Positions 17,552 to 25,521 of a DNA stretch of 64,000 bases are shown here, piece by piece (the first letter of the stretch is position 1; each line of letters starts with the position of its first letter). A program made the position numbers and the translations under genes. The stretch lies in contig JBLXBZ010000003.1 in NCBI GenBank assembly GCA_048265185.1, forward strand, positions 124,001 to 188,000, read 5' to 3'. This DNA is from JBLXBZ01 sp048265185 (GTDB taxonomy: Bacteria > Pseudomonadota > Alphaproteobacteria > Rhizobiales > Stappiaceae). The notes under the pieces were generated by a model that was given only the letters and a program-made list of their open reading frames with translations, was not told the DNA's origin and made no database searches.

Positions 17552-18010
17552 ATGAATACGCCTCAATATAACCCGCAAGACATGCAGGTCATTATTAATG
17601 AGCTGAAAATGCAGCCGCATCCCGAAGGGGGGTATTTCGTCGAGACATTCCGTGATGAAGCCTGCGACCCATCTGGAAGGTCACGTTCGACGGCGATCTA
17701 TTATTTGCTGCCGGCGGGCGAGGTTTCCGCTTGGCATAGGGTTGACGCGGTGGAGGTCTGGCACTGGTATGCGGGCGGGCCGCTGGCGTTGACGGTGTCT
17801 GAAAACGGTCATGACATGCGCGCGCTGCATCTTGGCCCCAACGTCATGACAGGACAGCGCCCGCAAGGCGTGGTCCCGCGCGGCGCGTGGCAGACGGCGG
17901 AGACGCTAGGCGCTTGGACATTGGTGGGATGCACGGTGGCGCCCGGTTTCGAGTTCGCAGGATTCGAGATGGCGCCTGCAGGCTGGCGTCCTGTTCCCCG
18001 TCCAATGTAA
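17552..18010 (+). CDS. Cupin, DUF985 family
   Basis: A 152-residue single-domain beta-barrel protein. Family signatures are MQPHPEGGYFVETFRD near the N-terminus, AIYYLLPAGEVSAWHRVD, EVWHWYAGGPL and VPRGAWQTAE. The histidines in WHRV and WHWY are probable metal or ligand contacts. The DUF985 fold resembles yeast Yml079w; the substrate is not known. A strong GGAGG site precedes ATG 17552. It is likely co-transcribed with gloB. Confidence 0.86.
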   Translation: MNTPQYNPQDMQVIINELKMQPHPEGGYFVETFRDEACDPSGRSRSTAIYYLLPAGEVSAWHRVDAVEVWHWYAGGPLALTVSENGHDMRALHLGPNVMTGQRPQGVVPRGAWQTAETLGAWTLVGCTVAPGFEFAGFEMAPAGWRPVPRPM

Positions 18011-18139
18011 ATGCGCGTTGAAATCTCGTTTGGCCTCTTCGTCAAAACGGCTGACGTGCTTGCGGTGCGTCGCCACAAGCCGTAAACTGCGCCTAAATTT
18101 TATATGCAGGGTCGGGCCTTCACGCCTTAAAGCCCCGTA

Positions 18140-18177
18140 AAACCCAAACTGAACAATAAAATCCAAACTGAACAACA
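18140..18177 (+). repeat. Two tandem 19-base copies in the argG leader
   Basis: AAACCCAAACTGAACAATA is followed directly by AAATCCAAACTGAACAACA, differing at two positions. The copies lie 26-63 bases upstream of the argG start, so they would be in its leader or promoter. They could be a simple duplication or paired operator sites. Confidence 0.6.
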
Positions 18178-18202
18178 AGAACATCGATCGGAAAACCTCT
18201 AA

Positions 18203-19423
18203 ATGGCATCTGGTGATATCAAGAAGGTCGTGCTGGCCTATTCTGGCGGCCTCGACACGTCCATCATCCTGAAATGGCTGCAGACGGAGCTTGGCTGCGA
18301 AGTGGTGACCTTCACCGCTGACCTTGGTCAGGGAGAAGAGCTGGAGCCAGCGCGCAAAAAAGCTGAAATGATGGGGATAAAGGAGATCTATATCGACGAT
18401 CTGCGCGAGGAGTTCATTCGCGACTTCGTCTTTCCCATGTTTCGCGCCAACGCCGTTTATGAAGGGGTTTACCTGCTGGGAACGTCCATCGCCCGGCCGT
18501 TGATTTCCAAGCGTTTGATTGAAATCGCGGAAGAGACAGGGGCTGACGCTATCGCCCATGGCGCCACCGGCAAGGGTAATGATCAGGTTCGCTTTGAGCT
18601 GTCGGCCTATGCGTTGAACCCGGACATCAAGGTTATCGCGCCGTGGCGTGACTGGACCTTCAAATCGCGCACCGATCTGATTGAATTTGCCGAAAAGCAT
18701 CAGATTCCGGTCTCCAAGGACAAACGCGGCGAAGCGCCGTTCTCGGTTGACGCCAACATGCTGCACTCCTCGTCAGAGGGCAAGGTGCTGGAAGATCCGG
18801 CGGAAGAAGCGCCTCATTACGTCTATCAGCGCACCGTTGATCCGGTGGACGCGCCGGATAAAGTAACGGAAATCGAGATCGGCTTTGAAAAAGGCGACGC
18901 CTGCTCGCTGAATGGCGAGAAAATGTCGCCGGCGACGCTTTTCGCCAAGTTGAACGATTATGGCCGCGACAATGGCGTTGGCCGCCTTGATCTGGTGGAA
19001 AATCGTTTTGTAGGGATGAAATCGCGTGGCGTCTACGAAACGCCGGGCGGAACGATCCTTCTCGCCGCGCACCGGGCGATGGAATCCATCACGCTGGATC
19101 GCGGCGCCGGCCATTTGAAAGATGAGCTGATGCCGCGTTATGCGGAGCTGATCTATAACGGCTTCTGGTTCTCGCCTGAACGTGAAATGTTGCAGGCCCT
19201 CATCGATAAGAGCCAGGAGCATGTGACAGGTTCCGTAACCTTGAAGCTCTATAAGGGTAATGTGATCGTTGTGGGCCGCAAGTCTCCCTATTCGCTTTAT
19301 TCTGAAGAATTGGTCACATTTGAAGACGATCAGGGCGCTTACGATCAGAAGGACGCCGCCGGCTTCATCAAGCTGAACGCGCTTCGCTTACGCACGCTGG
19401 CCAAGCGTAATCGTCTGGGCTGA
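18203..19423 (+). CDS. argG: Argininosuccinate synthase
   Basis: A 406-residue ATP-dependent ligase joining citrulline and aspartate in arginine synthesis. The N-terminal PP-loop VLAYSGGLDTSIILKWL is at about residues 9-25. The family blocks HGATGKGNDQVRFEL, PWRDWTFKSRTDLIEFAE and RGVYETPGGTIL are present. Full family length. It stands alone and ends in a strong intrinsic terminator, so it is probably monocistronic. The promoter region carries the 19-base tandem repeat. Confidence 0.96.
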   Translation: MASGDIKKVVLAYSGGLDTSIILKWLQTELGCEVVTFTADLGQGEELEPARKKAEMMGIKEIYIDDLREEFIRDFVFPMFRANAVYEGVYLLGTSIARPLISKRLIEIAEETGADAIAHGATGKGNDQVRFELSAYALNPDIKVIAPWRDWTFKSRTDLIEFAEKHQIPVSKDKRGEAPFSVDANMLHSSSEGKVLEDPAEEAPHYVYQRTVDPVDAPDKVTEIEIGFEKGDACSLNGEKMSPATLFAKLNDYGRDNGVGRLDLVENRFVGMKSRGVYETPGGTILLAAHRAMESITLDRGAGHLKDELMPRYAELIYNGFWFSPEREMLQALIDKSQEHVTGSVTLKLYKGNVIVVGRKSPYSLYSEELVTFEDDQGAYDQKDAAGFIKLNALRLRTLAKRNRLG

Positions 19424-19434
19424 AAATGAAGGCG

Positions 19435-19469
19435 CGGGCGGGGCGCTCACCAAGCGCGCCGCCCGTTTT
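19435..19469 (+). terminator. Intrinsic terminator of argG
   Basis: A 13-position GC-rich stem, with CGGGCGG pairing CCGCCCG and an inner GCGCT/AGCGC arm and one G-G mismatch, closes a 5-base loop. TTTT follows on the plus strand, 12 bases after the argG stop. Confidence 0.85.
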
Positions 19470-19508
19470 GGTTCGTGGGGTGAAGGTTTGTGTTTTTATC
19501 TCGCGATC

Positions 19509-19910
19509 TCACGCTGACTCGAGAAATGTCTTGATAGATCGGGCGCTCGCATGGGGATCCTTCAGTTCGCATTCCCATATGACATGCGCCGCCCAACCGG
19601 CGTCTAACAGCGCCTGGCGCGCCGCTGCGTCCCGATTTTGGTTCCTCACGATCTTCTCGCGCCAATAATCCGCGTTTGTTTTGGGCGCTCGTGCGCCGCG
19701 CCGGCAGTCATGGCCATGCCAGAAGCATCCATGCACAAAAATGACTTTTCGCCGTGCGGGAAAGACAAGATCGGGCGTTCCCGGCAAATCCTTGCGATGC
19801 AGGCGGTATCTGTAGCCCATGGCGTGAATCAGGCGCCTGACGATCAACTCGGGTTTGGTGTTCTTGGATTTGACCGCTCGCATGGTTTTTGATCGAAGCG
19901 CGTCCACCAT
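19509..19910 (-). CDS. vsr: Very short patch repair (Vsr) endonuclease
   Basis: A 133-residue T:G mismatch-nicking endonuclease that repairs deaminated 5-methylcytosine at sites made by a cognate C5-methylase. Key residues are visible: the acid E21 in NTKPELIVRRL, the catalytic aspartate D47 in GTPDLVF, and the histidines in VHGCFWHGHDC near 60-67. ATG 19910 overlaps the stop of the preceding gene (TAATG), so it is translationally coupled as the third gene of the dcm cassette. Confidence 0.93.
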   Translation of the reverse strand: MVDALRSKTMRAVKSKNTKPELIVRRLIHAMGYRYRLHRKDLPGTPDLVFPARRKVIFVHGCFWHGHDCRRGARAPKTNADYWREKIVRNQNRDAAARQALLDAGWAAHVIWECELKDPHASARSIKTFLESA

Positions 19911-20842
19911 TATCGGTCAAACTCTATTCTGAGGCTGGGGTCGGATTCGACCTCGCTGACAATACGATTATAGCGCTCAATCACGTCCGCGACGACGCTG
20001 GCGCGAGCGCTCCGTTCAAAGCCGCTCCATTCATGGATGTTGGCGGCGAAAAATTGCTCCACTTCGATGACGTCGATGCGCTCATTCACTTCGGCCTGTT
20101 TGGCGAGGGCTTTGGCGCCGCCGAGGCCATCTTGGGTGGTGATGATCAGTGGTCTCAGTCCCGCGCCCAGATTCGTCTGGCATTTGCGGATCAACGCTTC
20201 TCCCGGCGCGGTGGTGACATGGATCGCCGCATCGCCAATCAGGAAGTCCCCCGCGCGGCTGGAGGGGGCGTCGGCGACGGAAAATCCGTGATGCTCTATT
20301 TCGCCATTGGCGATGCGCTCCAGTTGCGCGCCGATGAGGTGTTGCATGACGGCGCCGGCGTACATGGTTCCTTTGGCTTCCCGCTGGCGCTCAACGGCCT
20401 GGGCGAAAAGACCGCGCACGCAGGCGCGCAAGGAGTGGGACGGATCAAGTTTGAAAATGAAGGGCTGCGCGTCGAAATAGGCGAGGATGCGTTCAACCCA
20501 GAAGGTTTCCGCGTCCTCCAGATCAAGCTCGCCATCTGCATGTAATTCGTTCAACACGTCAATATAAGCGATCATGCGCTCCATATTGCCGCGGCTCGTA
20601 CGCCCGCCCTCATTGGATAGAATACGCTCCACCCCGTGTTCGCTCAGAATTTTCTTGACCGCAGGACCTCCCAGCCCGGCCACTTGTCCTCCCTTCGCGG
20701 TGATGAAATCCGTCTGCTTCAATGGGAACGGTTTTGATTTCGCGTTTCGCGTCAAAATCAGGACGAGAGACAATGAGCCTTTTGAGCGTCCGATATGGCG
20801 GGCGTCTAGAGTGGCGAGGGTTTGACGCTGACGCGTGCTCAT
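19910..20842 (-). CDS. DUF4928-like protein between dcm and vsr (possible restriction component)
   Basis: A 310-residue soluble protein, probably of the DUF4928 family that accompanies C5-methylases; the family name is recalled, not searched. ATG 20842 overlaps the dcm stop (ATGA), which fixes the start. Residues 40-85 form the most ordered block: TDFITAKGGQVAGLGGPAVK, then EGGRTSRGNMERM. Residues 197-221 read AGDFLIGDAAIHVTT followed by EALIRKC; the aspartates followed by beta-strand-like IHVTT recall a nuclease core, but no proper PD-(D/E)xK triad is present. Its position suggests a restriction enzyme or a partner of the methylase. Function is inferred from position only. Confidence 0.6.
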   Translation of the reverse strand: MSTRQRQTLATLDARHIGRSKGSLSLVLILTRNAKSKPFPLKQTDFITAKGGQVAGLGGPAVKKILSEHGVERILSNEGGRTSRGNMERMIAYIDVLNELHADGELDLEDAETFWVERILAYFDAQPFIFKLDPSHSLRACVRGLFAQAVERQREAKGTMYAGAVMQHLIGAQLERIANGEIEHHGFSVADAPSSRAGDFLIGDAAIHVTTAPGEALIRKCQTNLGAGLRPLIITTQDGLGGAKALAKQAEVNERIDVIEVEQFFAANIHEWSGFERSARASVVADVIERYNRIVSEVESDPSLRIEFDR

Positions 20843-21987
20843 GCCGCTTGTTGGTTTTTTCGCATGGCGCGTCCAAGCAGGGGATCGAATATATGGTGAG
20901 CCAAATGGCGCACCACGGGAACCGCGACGCCGTCGCCGGTCAGATGATAGGCTTCGGTGTAATTTTTTGGCAATTTGTAATCGTCGCCCAAACCCATGAG
21001 CCGAGCCGTCTCGCGTGAGGAAATCAGGCGAGAGCGAATGTTGGCGCCATCCACCACGATGATTGTCTGACGGCTTGAGCCGCCTGCGGGCGTGCGCAGA
21101 CATCCGGCGATGTCGTCAAAGCGTACTTCCGCTCTTTGCACTTTCTCGCCGTTTTCATCTAGGCGGGTTCGTTTGTAGACCCCACCCACCATACGCCGCT
21201 CGGACCTTTTGGCGGCGTCCACTTTGGCCAGATTCGTTGCGGACATCATATCGAGAAGCTGTTGGGTTTGCGCAGGAGTATGCCAGCTCACGCTTGCCGG
21301 CCGTTCTTCGATGATATCTGCGAATGTGGTGTTGCGATGCGCCGGGGTTGGCACGTTCCACCAAAGAAGGTTTTCCTTCGCCTTCTCAGATATGCCCGCA
21401 ACCGCTTTGCGCAAGCTTTTCGAGTGGAAAGGATCGAGCGGCTCGGGGGTCAGTAAGTCTTTACCGACTTTGATGTCGTCACGCACGCCGACGATAAAAA
21501 GGCGCGGTCGCGATTGCGGCACGAAAAGCGCGGCGTTTATGACAAGAACGCCATAGCGATATCCTGCGTCGGCGAAAGTTTGGCAAATGGCGCTGAAATC
21601 TTCGCCGCCATGAGAGGTGAGGGTTCCCAGAACATTTTCCAAGGCGATGATTTTCGGCGCGCGCCCTTCCGCCGCAAGGTTTCGCACCACATCCCAAAAA
21701 GGATAGAAGGTGCCCGAACGTCGGCCTTTCAGGCCCGCGCCGCCTCCCGCCAGCGAAAGATCCTGACACGGGAATGAAGCCCACATGAGATCCGCCTCTC
21801 CGGGAAGCTCCGATGTCAACACGTCTCTTACGTCGCCAATTTTCAACTCGCCTCTCGTTCCCCAGTTGGCTTGATAGGCGAGTCCTTTCTTGGGGTCGAA
21901 GTCATTGGCGAACAGACACGTCCAGTCCGGGCCAAGGCCTGCGCGCGCCATGCCCCCTCCGGCGAAAAATTCGTAAAAACTAGCCAT
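20839..21987 (-). CDS. dcm: DNA (cytosine-5) methyltransferase
   Basis: A 382-residue C5-methylase. Motif I is FYEFFAGGGMARAGLG at residues 4-19, and the catalytic cysteine is C74 in SFPCQDLSLAGG (motif IV). Motif VI is ALENVLG at 115-121, motif VIII is PQSRPRLFIVG near 157-167, and motifs IX-X are SSRETARLMGL and GDGVAVPVVRHLAHHI. The target-recognition region lies between VIII and IX; the recognised sequence cannot be read from it. It leads a three-gene coupled unit with the DUF4928-like protein and vsr. Confidence 0.93.
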   Translation of the reverse strand: MASFYEFFAGGGMARAGLGPDWTCLFANDFDPKKGLAYQANWGTRGELKIGDVRDVLTSELPGEADLMWASFPCQDLSLAGGGAGLKGRRSGTFYPFWDVVRNLAAEGRAPKIIALENVLGTLTSHGGEDFSAICQTFADAGYRYGVLVINAALFVPQSRPRLFIVGVRDDIKVGKDLLTPEPLDPFHSKSLRKAVAGISEKAKENLLWWNVPTPAHRNTTFADIIEERPASVSWHTPAQTQQLLDMMSATNLAKVDAAKRSERRMVGGVYKRTRLDENGEKVQRAEVRFDDIAGCLRTPAGGSSRQTIIVVDGANIRSRLISSRETARLMGLGDDYKLPKNYTEAYHLTGDGVAVPVVRHLAHHIFDPLLGRAMRKNQQAA

Positions 21988-22117
21988 TGGCTACATGTCC
22001 GCTGGTGTTGACTTAGGTCTACATCATGGCGCCATGAGCTGCCCATGTCCACAATGTTCTTTTAATGTTCTAAAAATCTCATGTGTGTAATTGCCTCGGC
22101 GCTAGAGGCTCGGCGGA

Positions 22118-22133
22118 TGATTCACGTGGAACG
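22118..22133. promoter_or_regulatory. parS-like palindrome (weak)
   Basis: TGATTCACGTGGAACG in the dcm-ispA intergenic gap matches 13 of 16 positions of the general parS consensus TGTTTCACGTGAAACA. Isolated CACGTG palindromes also occur elsewhere in the window inside genes, so ParB binding is not established. Confidence 0.22.
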
Positions 22134-22147
22134 GACGTCTGACTTTT

Positions 22148-23071
22148 CTAGGCGGATCGGGTCGAGATAAAATGAGCGATGGCCACTAGTCTGTCGGCGC
22201 GCGCGCCATAGCTCGCCAAAAGTTGATCGGCTTCCTGGGTAAGTGTTTTAAGCTCCTGACGGGTCCAGTCGGCGCCGTTCAGCGCCACCAGAGTGGCTTT
22301 TCCCGCGGCGGCGTCCTTGCCTGCGGCTTTTCCAAGCGTTTGCGTGTCGCCTTCGTGGTCGAGCAGGTCGTCGGCGAGTTGGAACCCAAGACCGATCACC
22401 TCCCCGAAGCGGGTCAGGCGCGTGACGTCCGCCTCCGACGCATTGGCCAGAATAGCGCCGGCGCGGCAGGCGAAGCGGATCAGCGCCCCTGTTTTCATGG
22501 CTTGAAGCGTGCGAATTTCTTGCTCGCCGCGCTGGTGATGCTCTGATTGCAAGTCGAGCATTTGCCCGCCCGCCATGCCCCCGGCGCCCGCCGCCCGGGC
22601 GAGCTCGCGCGTCACGCTCAGTCGTATGGCGGGGTCCTCGTGAACGTCATTGGCGGTGACGGCGTCGAAGGCCAGAGTCAGAAGGGCGTCCCCTGCGAGA
22701 ATAGCGCTGGCCTCATTATAGGCTTTGTGAACGGTTGGCCGCCCACGGCGCAGGTCGTCGTCGTCCATGGCCGGCAGATCGTCATGGATCAGCGAATAGC
22801 AGTGAATGCACTCCAGAGCGCTGGCCGCGCGCAAGACGCCATTGTCGCTGCGCCCGAAGAGCCGCGCGGTCTCCAACAGCAACACGGGACGCAGTCGCTT
22901 GCCGCCGCCAAGGGCGCCGTGTCGCATGGCTTGCATAAGCTGCTGCGGGCGCAAGATTTCGCCTTCGAGAGCCTGGTCCTTCAGCAATTTTTCCAGATCG
23001 GCTTCGACCCGCTCGGCGCCGCCAGATAGCGCGTCTGTCAGAAGGGAGGTGTCGTTGGATAATCGCGTCAT
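22148..23071 (-). CDS. ispA: Geranyltranstransferase (farnesyl diphosphate synthase)
   Basis: A 307-residue all-helical trans-prenyltransferase. The first aspartate-rich motif is DDLPAMDDDDLRRGRP at about residues 98-113 and the second is LADDLLDHEGD near 237. GGGKRLRPVLL is the usual diphosphate-binding entry block. The length and the residues before the first motif fit short-chain (C15) enzymes, making precursors for quinones and undecaprenyl phosphate. A geranylgeranyl specificity is not excluded. It is not obviously linked to dxs here. Confidence 0.88.
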   Translation of the reverse strand: MTRLSNDTSLLTDALSGGAERVEADLEKLLKDQALEGEILRPQQLMQAMRHGALGGGKRLRPVLLLETARLFGRSDNGVLRAASALECIHCYSLIHDDLPAMDDDDLRRGRPTVHKAYNEASAILAGDALLTLAFDAVTANDVHEDPAIRLSVTRELARAAGAGGMAGGQMLDLQSEHHQRGEQEIRTLQAMKTGALIRFACRAGAILANASEADVTRLTRFGEVIGLGFQLADDLLDHEGDTQTLGKAAGKDAAAGKATLVALNGADWTRQELKTLTQEADQLLASYGARADRLVAIAHFISTRSA

Positions 23072-23099
23072 GTCAGCGCTCGCCGCGTTTGCATGGAAG

Positions 23100-23128
23100 A
23101 ATGACGCGGGGATATTCCCCGCGTCATT
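23100..23128 (-). terminator. Terminator-like hairpin after ahpD
   Basis: AATGACGCGGGGA pairs perfectly with TCCCCGCGTCATT (13 bp) around a 3-base loop, about 55 bases downstream of the ahpD stop and just upstream of ispA. The U-tract is short on both strands. Confidence 0.65.
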
Positions 23129-23182
23129 TGACGTGTCATGTCAGTGGCGCGAATTCATGCGCGCGTCAAGAGCTGTGGGAGC

Positions 23183-23710
23183 TTACTCCAGCTCGCCCGC
23201 CTCCACGGCCACGGCGGCGGATTGAATGATGGCGGCGAAGCGCACGGCGGTTTGAACTTGCTCGGCGGTGACGCCGGCCTTTTTCAAGATGGCTTCATGG
23301 GAATCCATGCACATGCCGCAACCGTTCATGGCCGAAACCGCCAGAGACCAGAGTTCGAAGTCGACTTTATCGACGCCCGGCTTGCCGATGACGTTCATCC
23401 GCAATTTCGCGGGAAGGGTGCGATACTGCTCATTGGAGACCAGATGCGTGAAACGGTAATAGATATTATTCATCGCCATGATCGAGGCGGCCGCCTTGGC
23501 GGCGGTCATGGCTTCAGGGCTGAGTTTATCGCCGGCTTCCGCGATTAAGGCGCTGGCAACGGTTTTATTGCGGGATGCGATGCCGCACGCGACGAAAAGG
23601 CCGTATTTTTGCTGATCCGTCAGGCTCTCGTCGCTGGACATGGAGCCAAGGTTGAGGCGCACGTCTTTGGCGAAGTCGCCGATGGCGGATTTTAACGCGT
23701 CAATTGACAT
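23183..23710 (-). CDS. ahpD: Alkyl hydroperoxide reductase AhpD
   Basis: A 175-residue peroxidase-supporting disulfide reductase of the AhpD fold. The CxxC active site with its downstream histidine is present as MNGCGMCMDSHEAILKKAG near residue 130. The N-terminal GDFAKDVRLNL and NNIYYRF segments are family-typical. In several bacteria AhpD recycles AhpC in place of AhpF, and no ahpF is seen here. GGAGA lies 6 bases before ATG 23710. It follows ahpC but is separated from it by a strong intrinsic terminator, so its level is probably lower. Confidence 0.93.
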   Translation of the reverse strand: MSIDALKSAIGDFAKDVRLNLGSMSSDESLTDQQKYGLFVACGIASRNKTVASALIAEAGDKLSPEAMTAAKAAASIMAMNNIYYRFTHLVSNEQYRTLPAKLRMNVIGKPGVDKVDFELWSLAVSAMNGCGMCMDSHEAILKKAGVTAEQVQTAVRFAAIIQSAAVAVEAGELE

Positions 23711-23736
23711 GAGAATTCTCCGGGTTTGAAGCTTAT

Positions 23737-23763
23737 AAAAAAGGCCGGAGCATGCTCCGGCCT
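23737..23763 (-). terminator. Intrinsic terminator between ahpC and ahpD
   Basis: A 22-base perfect palindrome (AGGCCGGAGCA and its complement) is followed on the minus strand by TTTTTT. It stands immediately after the ahpC stop and before ahpD, so most ahpC transcripts should end here. Confidence 0.85.
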
Positions 23764-23787
23764 GATGAATTGAGCTGTTGCGGCCGA

Positions 23788-24339
23788 TTAGGCTGCGAGA
23801 GTGTCGCCGCCGACCTCGCGGTTGCACGGGCACAGCTCGTCTGTCTGCAGAGCGTCCAGAACGCGCAAAGTGTCTTTCGGGTTGCGGCCGACGTTGAGGT
23901 TGGTCGCATAGATATGCTGGATCGTGTTTTCATCGTCGACGATGAATGTGTAACGATAAGCGACCCCGTCCGGCGAGCGTACGCCAAGACCGTCAACCAG
24001 CGAGCCATTGGTGTCTGCGAAGGACCAAATCGGCAATTTGTCCAGATCCGGATGCGCGCGCCGCCAAGCCAGCTTGCAGAATTCATTGTCGGTGGAGCCG
24101 CCGAGAACGACAGCGTCCCGGTCTTCGAATTCAGAGGCTAGACGCGCGAATTCCGCGATTTCCGTCGGGCAGACGAATGTGAAATCTTTCGGGTAGAAGA
24201 AGATCACCTTCCACTTGCCCTCAAAGCTTTTCTCCGTGATCGCCTCAAAGGCGCTCTCACCGGCTTCTTCATGGTTGTTAAAGCCGGGCTTGACGCCGAC
24301 GACTTCAAACTCGGGAAGTTTTTCACCAATACCAAGCAT
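23788..24339 (-). CDS. ahpC: Peroxiredoxin AhpC
   Basis: A 183-residue 2-Cys peroxiredoxin reducing hydrogen peroxide and organic hydroperoxides. The peroxidatic cysteine sits in FYPKDFTFVCPTEIAEFA near residue 58, and GGSTDNEFCKLAWR and the late DELCPCNREVGG (resolving cysteine region) are visible. AAGGAGA precedes ATG 24339. The close tie to ahpD and the divergent OxyR-like gene is the usual peroxide-stress arrangement. Confidence 0.94.
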   Translation of the reverse strand: MLGIGEKLPEFEVVGVKPGFNNHEEAGESAFEAITEKSFEGKWKVIFFYPKDFTFVCPTEIAEFARLASEFEDRDAVVLGGSTDNEFCKLAWRRAHPDLDKLPIWSFADTNGSLVDGLGVRSPDGVAYRYTFIVDDENTIQHIYATNLNVGRNPKDTLRVLDALQTDELCPCNREVGGDTLAA

Positions 24340-24471
24340 CGATCTCTCCTTTGCGGCCGAGCGCGCTTGTGCGCGCAGACGGTGTGATTTCGCGAGCGAT
24401 TGTGCATCGCAACGGGGGGATTTATGCAAAATTTATGAGCTTCGGTCAAAGCGATAAAAACGAAGCGTTGA

Positions 24472-24486
24472 ATCGAAAAAAACGAT
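24472..24486. promoter_or_regulatory. Candidate OxyR/LysR-type operator between ahpC and oxyR
   Basis: ATCG-N7-CGAT is a dyad with the same 4-7-4 geometry as one OxyR half-site pair (ATAG-N7-CTAT), followed at once by AG so that the right arm reads CGATAG. It is centred in the divergent gap. A second dyad at the expected 11-base offset is not clear, so this is tentative. Confidence 0.3.
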
Positions 24487-24579
24487 AGTTCGGAGAAATA
24501 TGGCCTTTGCACGATTTGACCCACAACTTATAAGAAAGGGAACGCAAGGCGAGGCTGGTGTGGGCGGGAGGCGAAATTG

Positions 24580-25521
24580 GTGTTGCCGACAATTCGACAA
24601 ATGCAGTATTTCTCTGCGGTCGCCGAACAAAAATCCTTTTCCAAAGCGGCTTCCGCCTGTCATGTGACGCAGTCGACCCTATCCGCCGCCATTCGTCAAT
24701 TTGAGGAAATATTGGGCGCGGAGTTGATCGACCGTTCAGGACGCCGGCCGGCGTTGAGCGCCGCTGGACGCGCGGTTTTGTCACAGGTTCACGTGATCCT
24801 TGGCGACACGGCGGAGCTGTCGAGTTTCGCTCAGCAGGACCGCCCCCCCTTGTCTGGAAAGATTCGTCTTGGGGTCATTCCCTCAATCGCGCCCTTCCTG
24901 TTGCCGCAGGTTTTGCCGAAGTTGCGAAAGCTTCATCCGGATTTGCGTTTGTATTTGCGGGAGGAACTGACGCGAAACTTGCTGGATGACCTGAAAGAAG
25001 GCCGTCTGGATCTGGTTTTGATGGCTTTTCCCTATCAGGCTGAAGGAGTTGAAGCTGAAATCATCGCGCAAGACCGCTTGCTGGTGGTGATGCCGGAGAG
25101 CCATCCGTTGGCGCGCCGCGCGCGCATTCTGCCTGAAGATCTGCGCGGGGAGCAGCTTCTTTTGCTTGAGGACGGTCATTGTTTACGCGAGCATGTTCTG
25201 GGCGCGCTTGGCGGCGCGCCAAAGGAAGAAGAAGAAATTCAAGCGTCATCCATGACGACGCTCATCTCTATGGTTGGCAATAATCTTGGGGTGTCATTGA
25301 TCCCGCAAATCGCCGCCGATGCGGGGATTATTCGCGGGGCGGATTTGAAGTTGGCGCCCTTCGCCAGCGACAAGGCTGTGCGGGAGCTTGGGCTTGTATG
25401 GCGCCGCCGCTCTTGTCATCAAGGAGATGGGCGGGCTTTGGCGCGTTATTTACGCCTGCACATGGGGGGAGCGCCGGCGGCGGGGTCAGCTGAGGCTTCA
25501 TGTGGGGAGCAAAGCGGATGA
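24580..25521 (+). CDS. oxyR: OxyR-like LysR-family regulator lacking the resolving cysteine
   Basis: A 313-residue LysR-type regulator with an N-terminal winged HTH (SFSKAASACHVTQSTLSAAI at about residues 18-37) and a C-terminal periplasmic-binding-like sensor domain. The peroxide-sensing motif LLEDGHCLREHVLG is present, so the cysteine matching E. coli C199 is kept. At the place of C208 the sequence reads GALGGAP, with no cysteine. Start is GTG 24580 with GGGAGG 8 bases upstream; TTG 24577 is also possible. Divergence from ahpC supports the OxyR assignment. The end overlaps mtgA by four bases. Confidence 0.82.
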   Translation: MLPTIRQMQYFSAVAEQKSFSKAASACHVTQSTLSAAIRQFEEILGAELIDRSGRRPALSAAGRAVLSQVHVILGDTAELSSFAQQDRPPLSGKIRLGVIPSIAPFLLPQVLPKLRKLHPDLRLYLREELTRNLLDDLKEGRLDLVLMAFPYQAEGVEAEIIAQDRLLVVMPESHPLARRARILPEDLRGEQLLLLEDGHCLREHVLGALGGAPKEEEEIQASSMTTLISMVGNNLGVSLIPQIAADAGIIRGADLKLAPFASDKAVRELGLVWRRRSCHQGDGRALARYLRLHMGGAPAAGSAEASCGEQSG

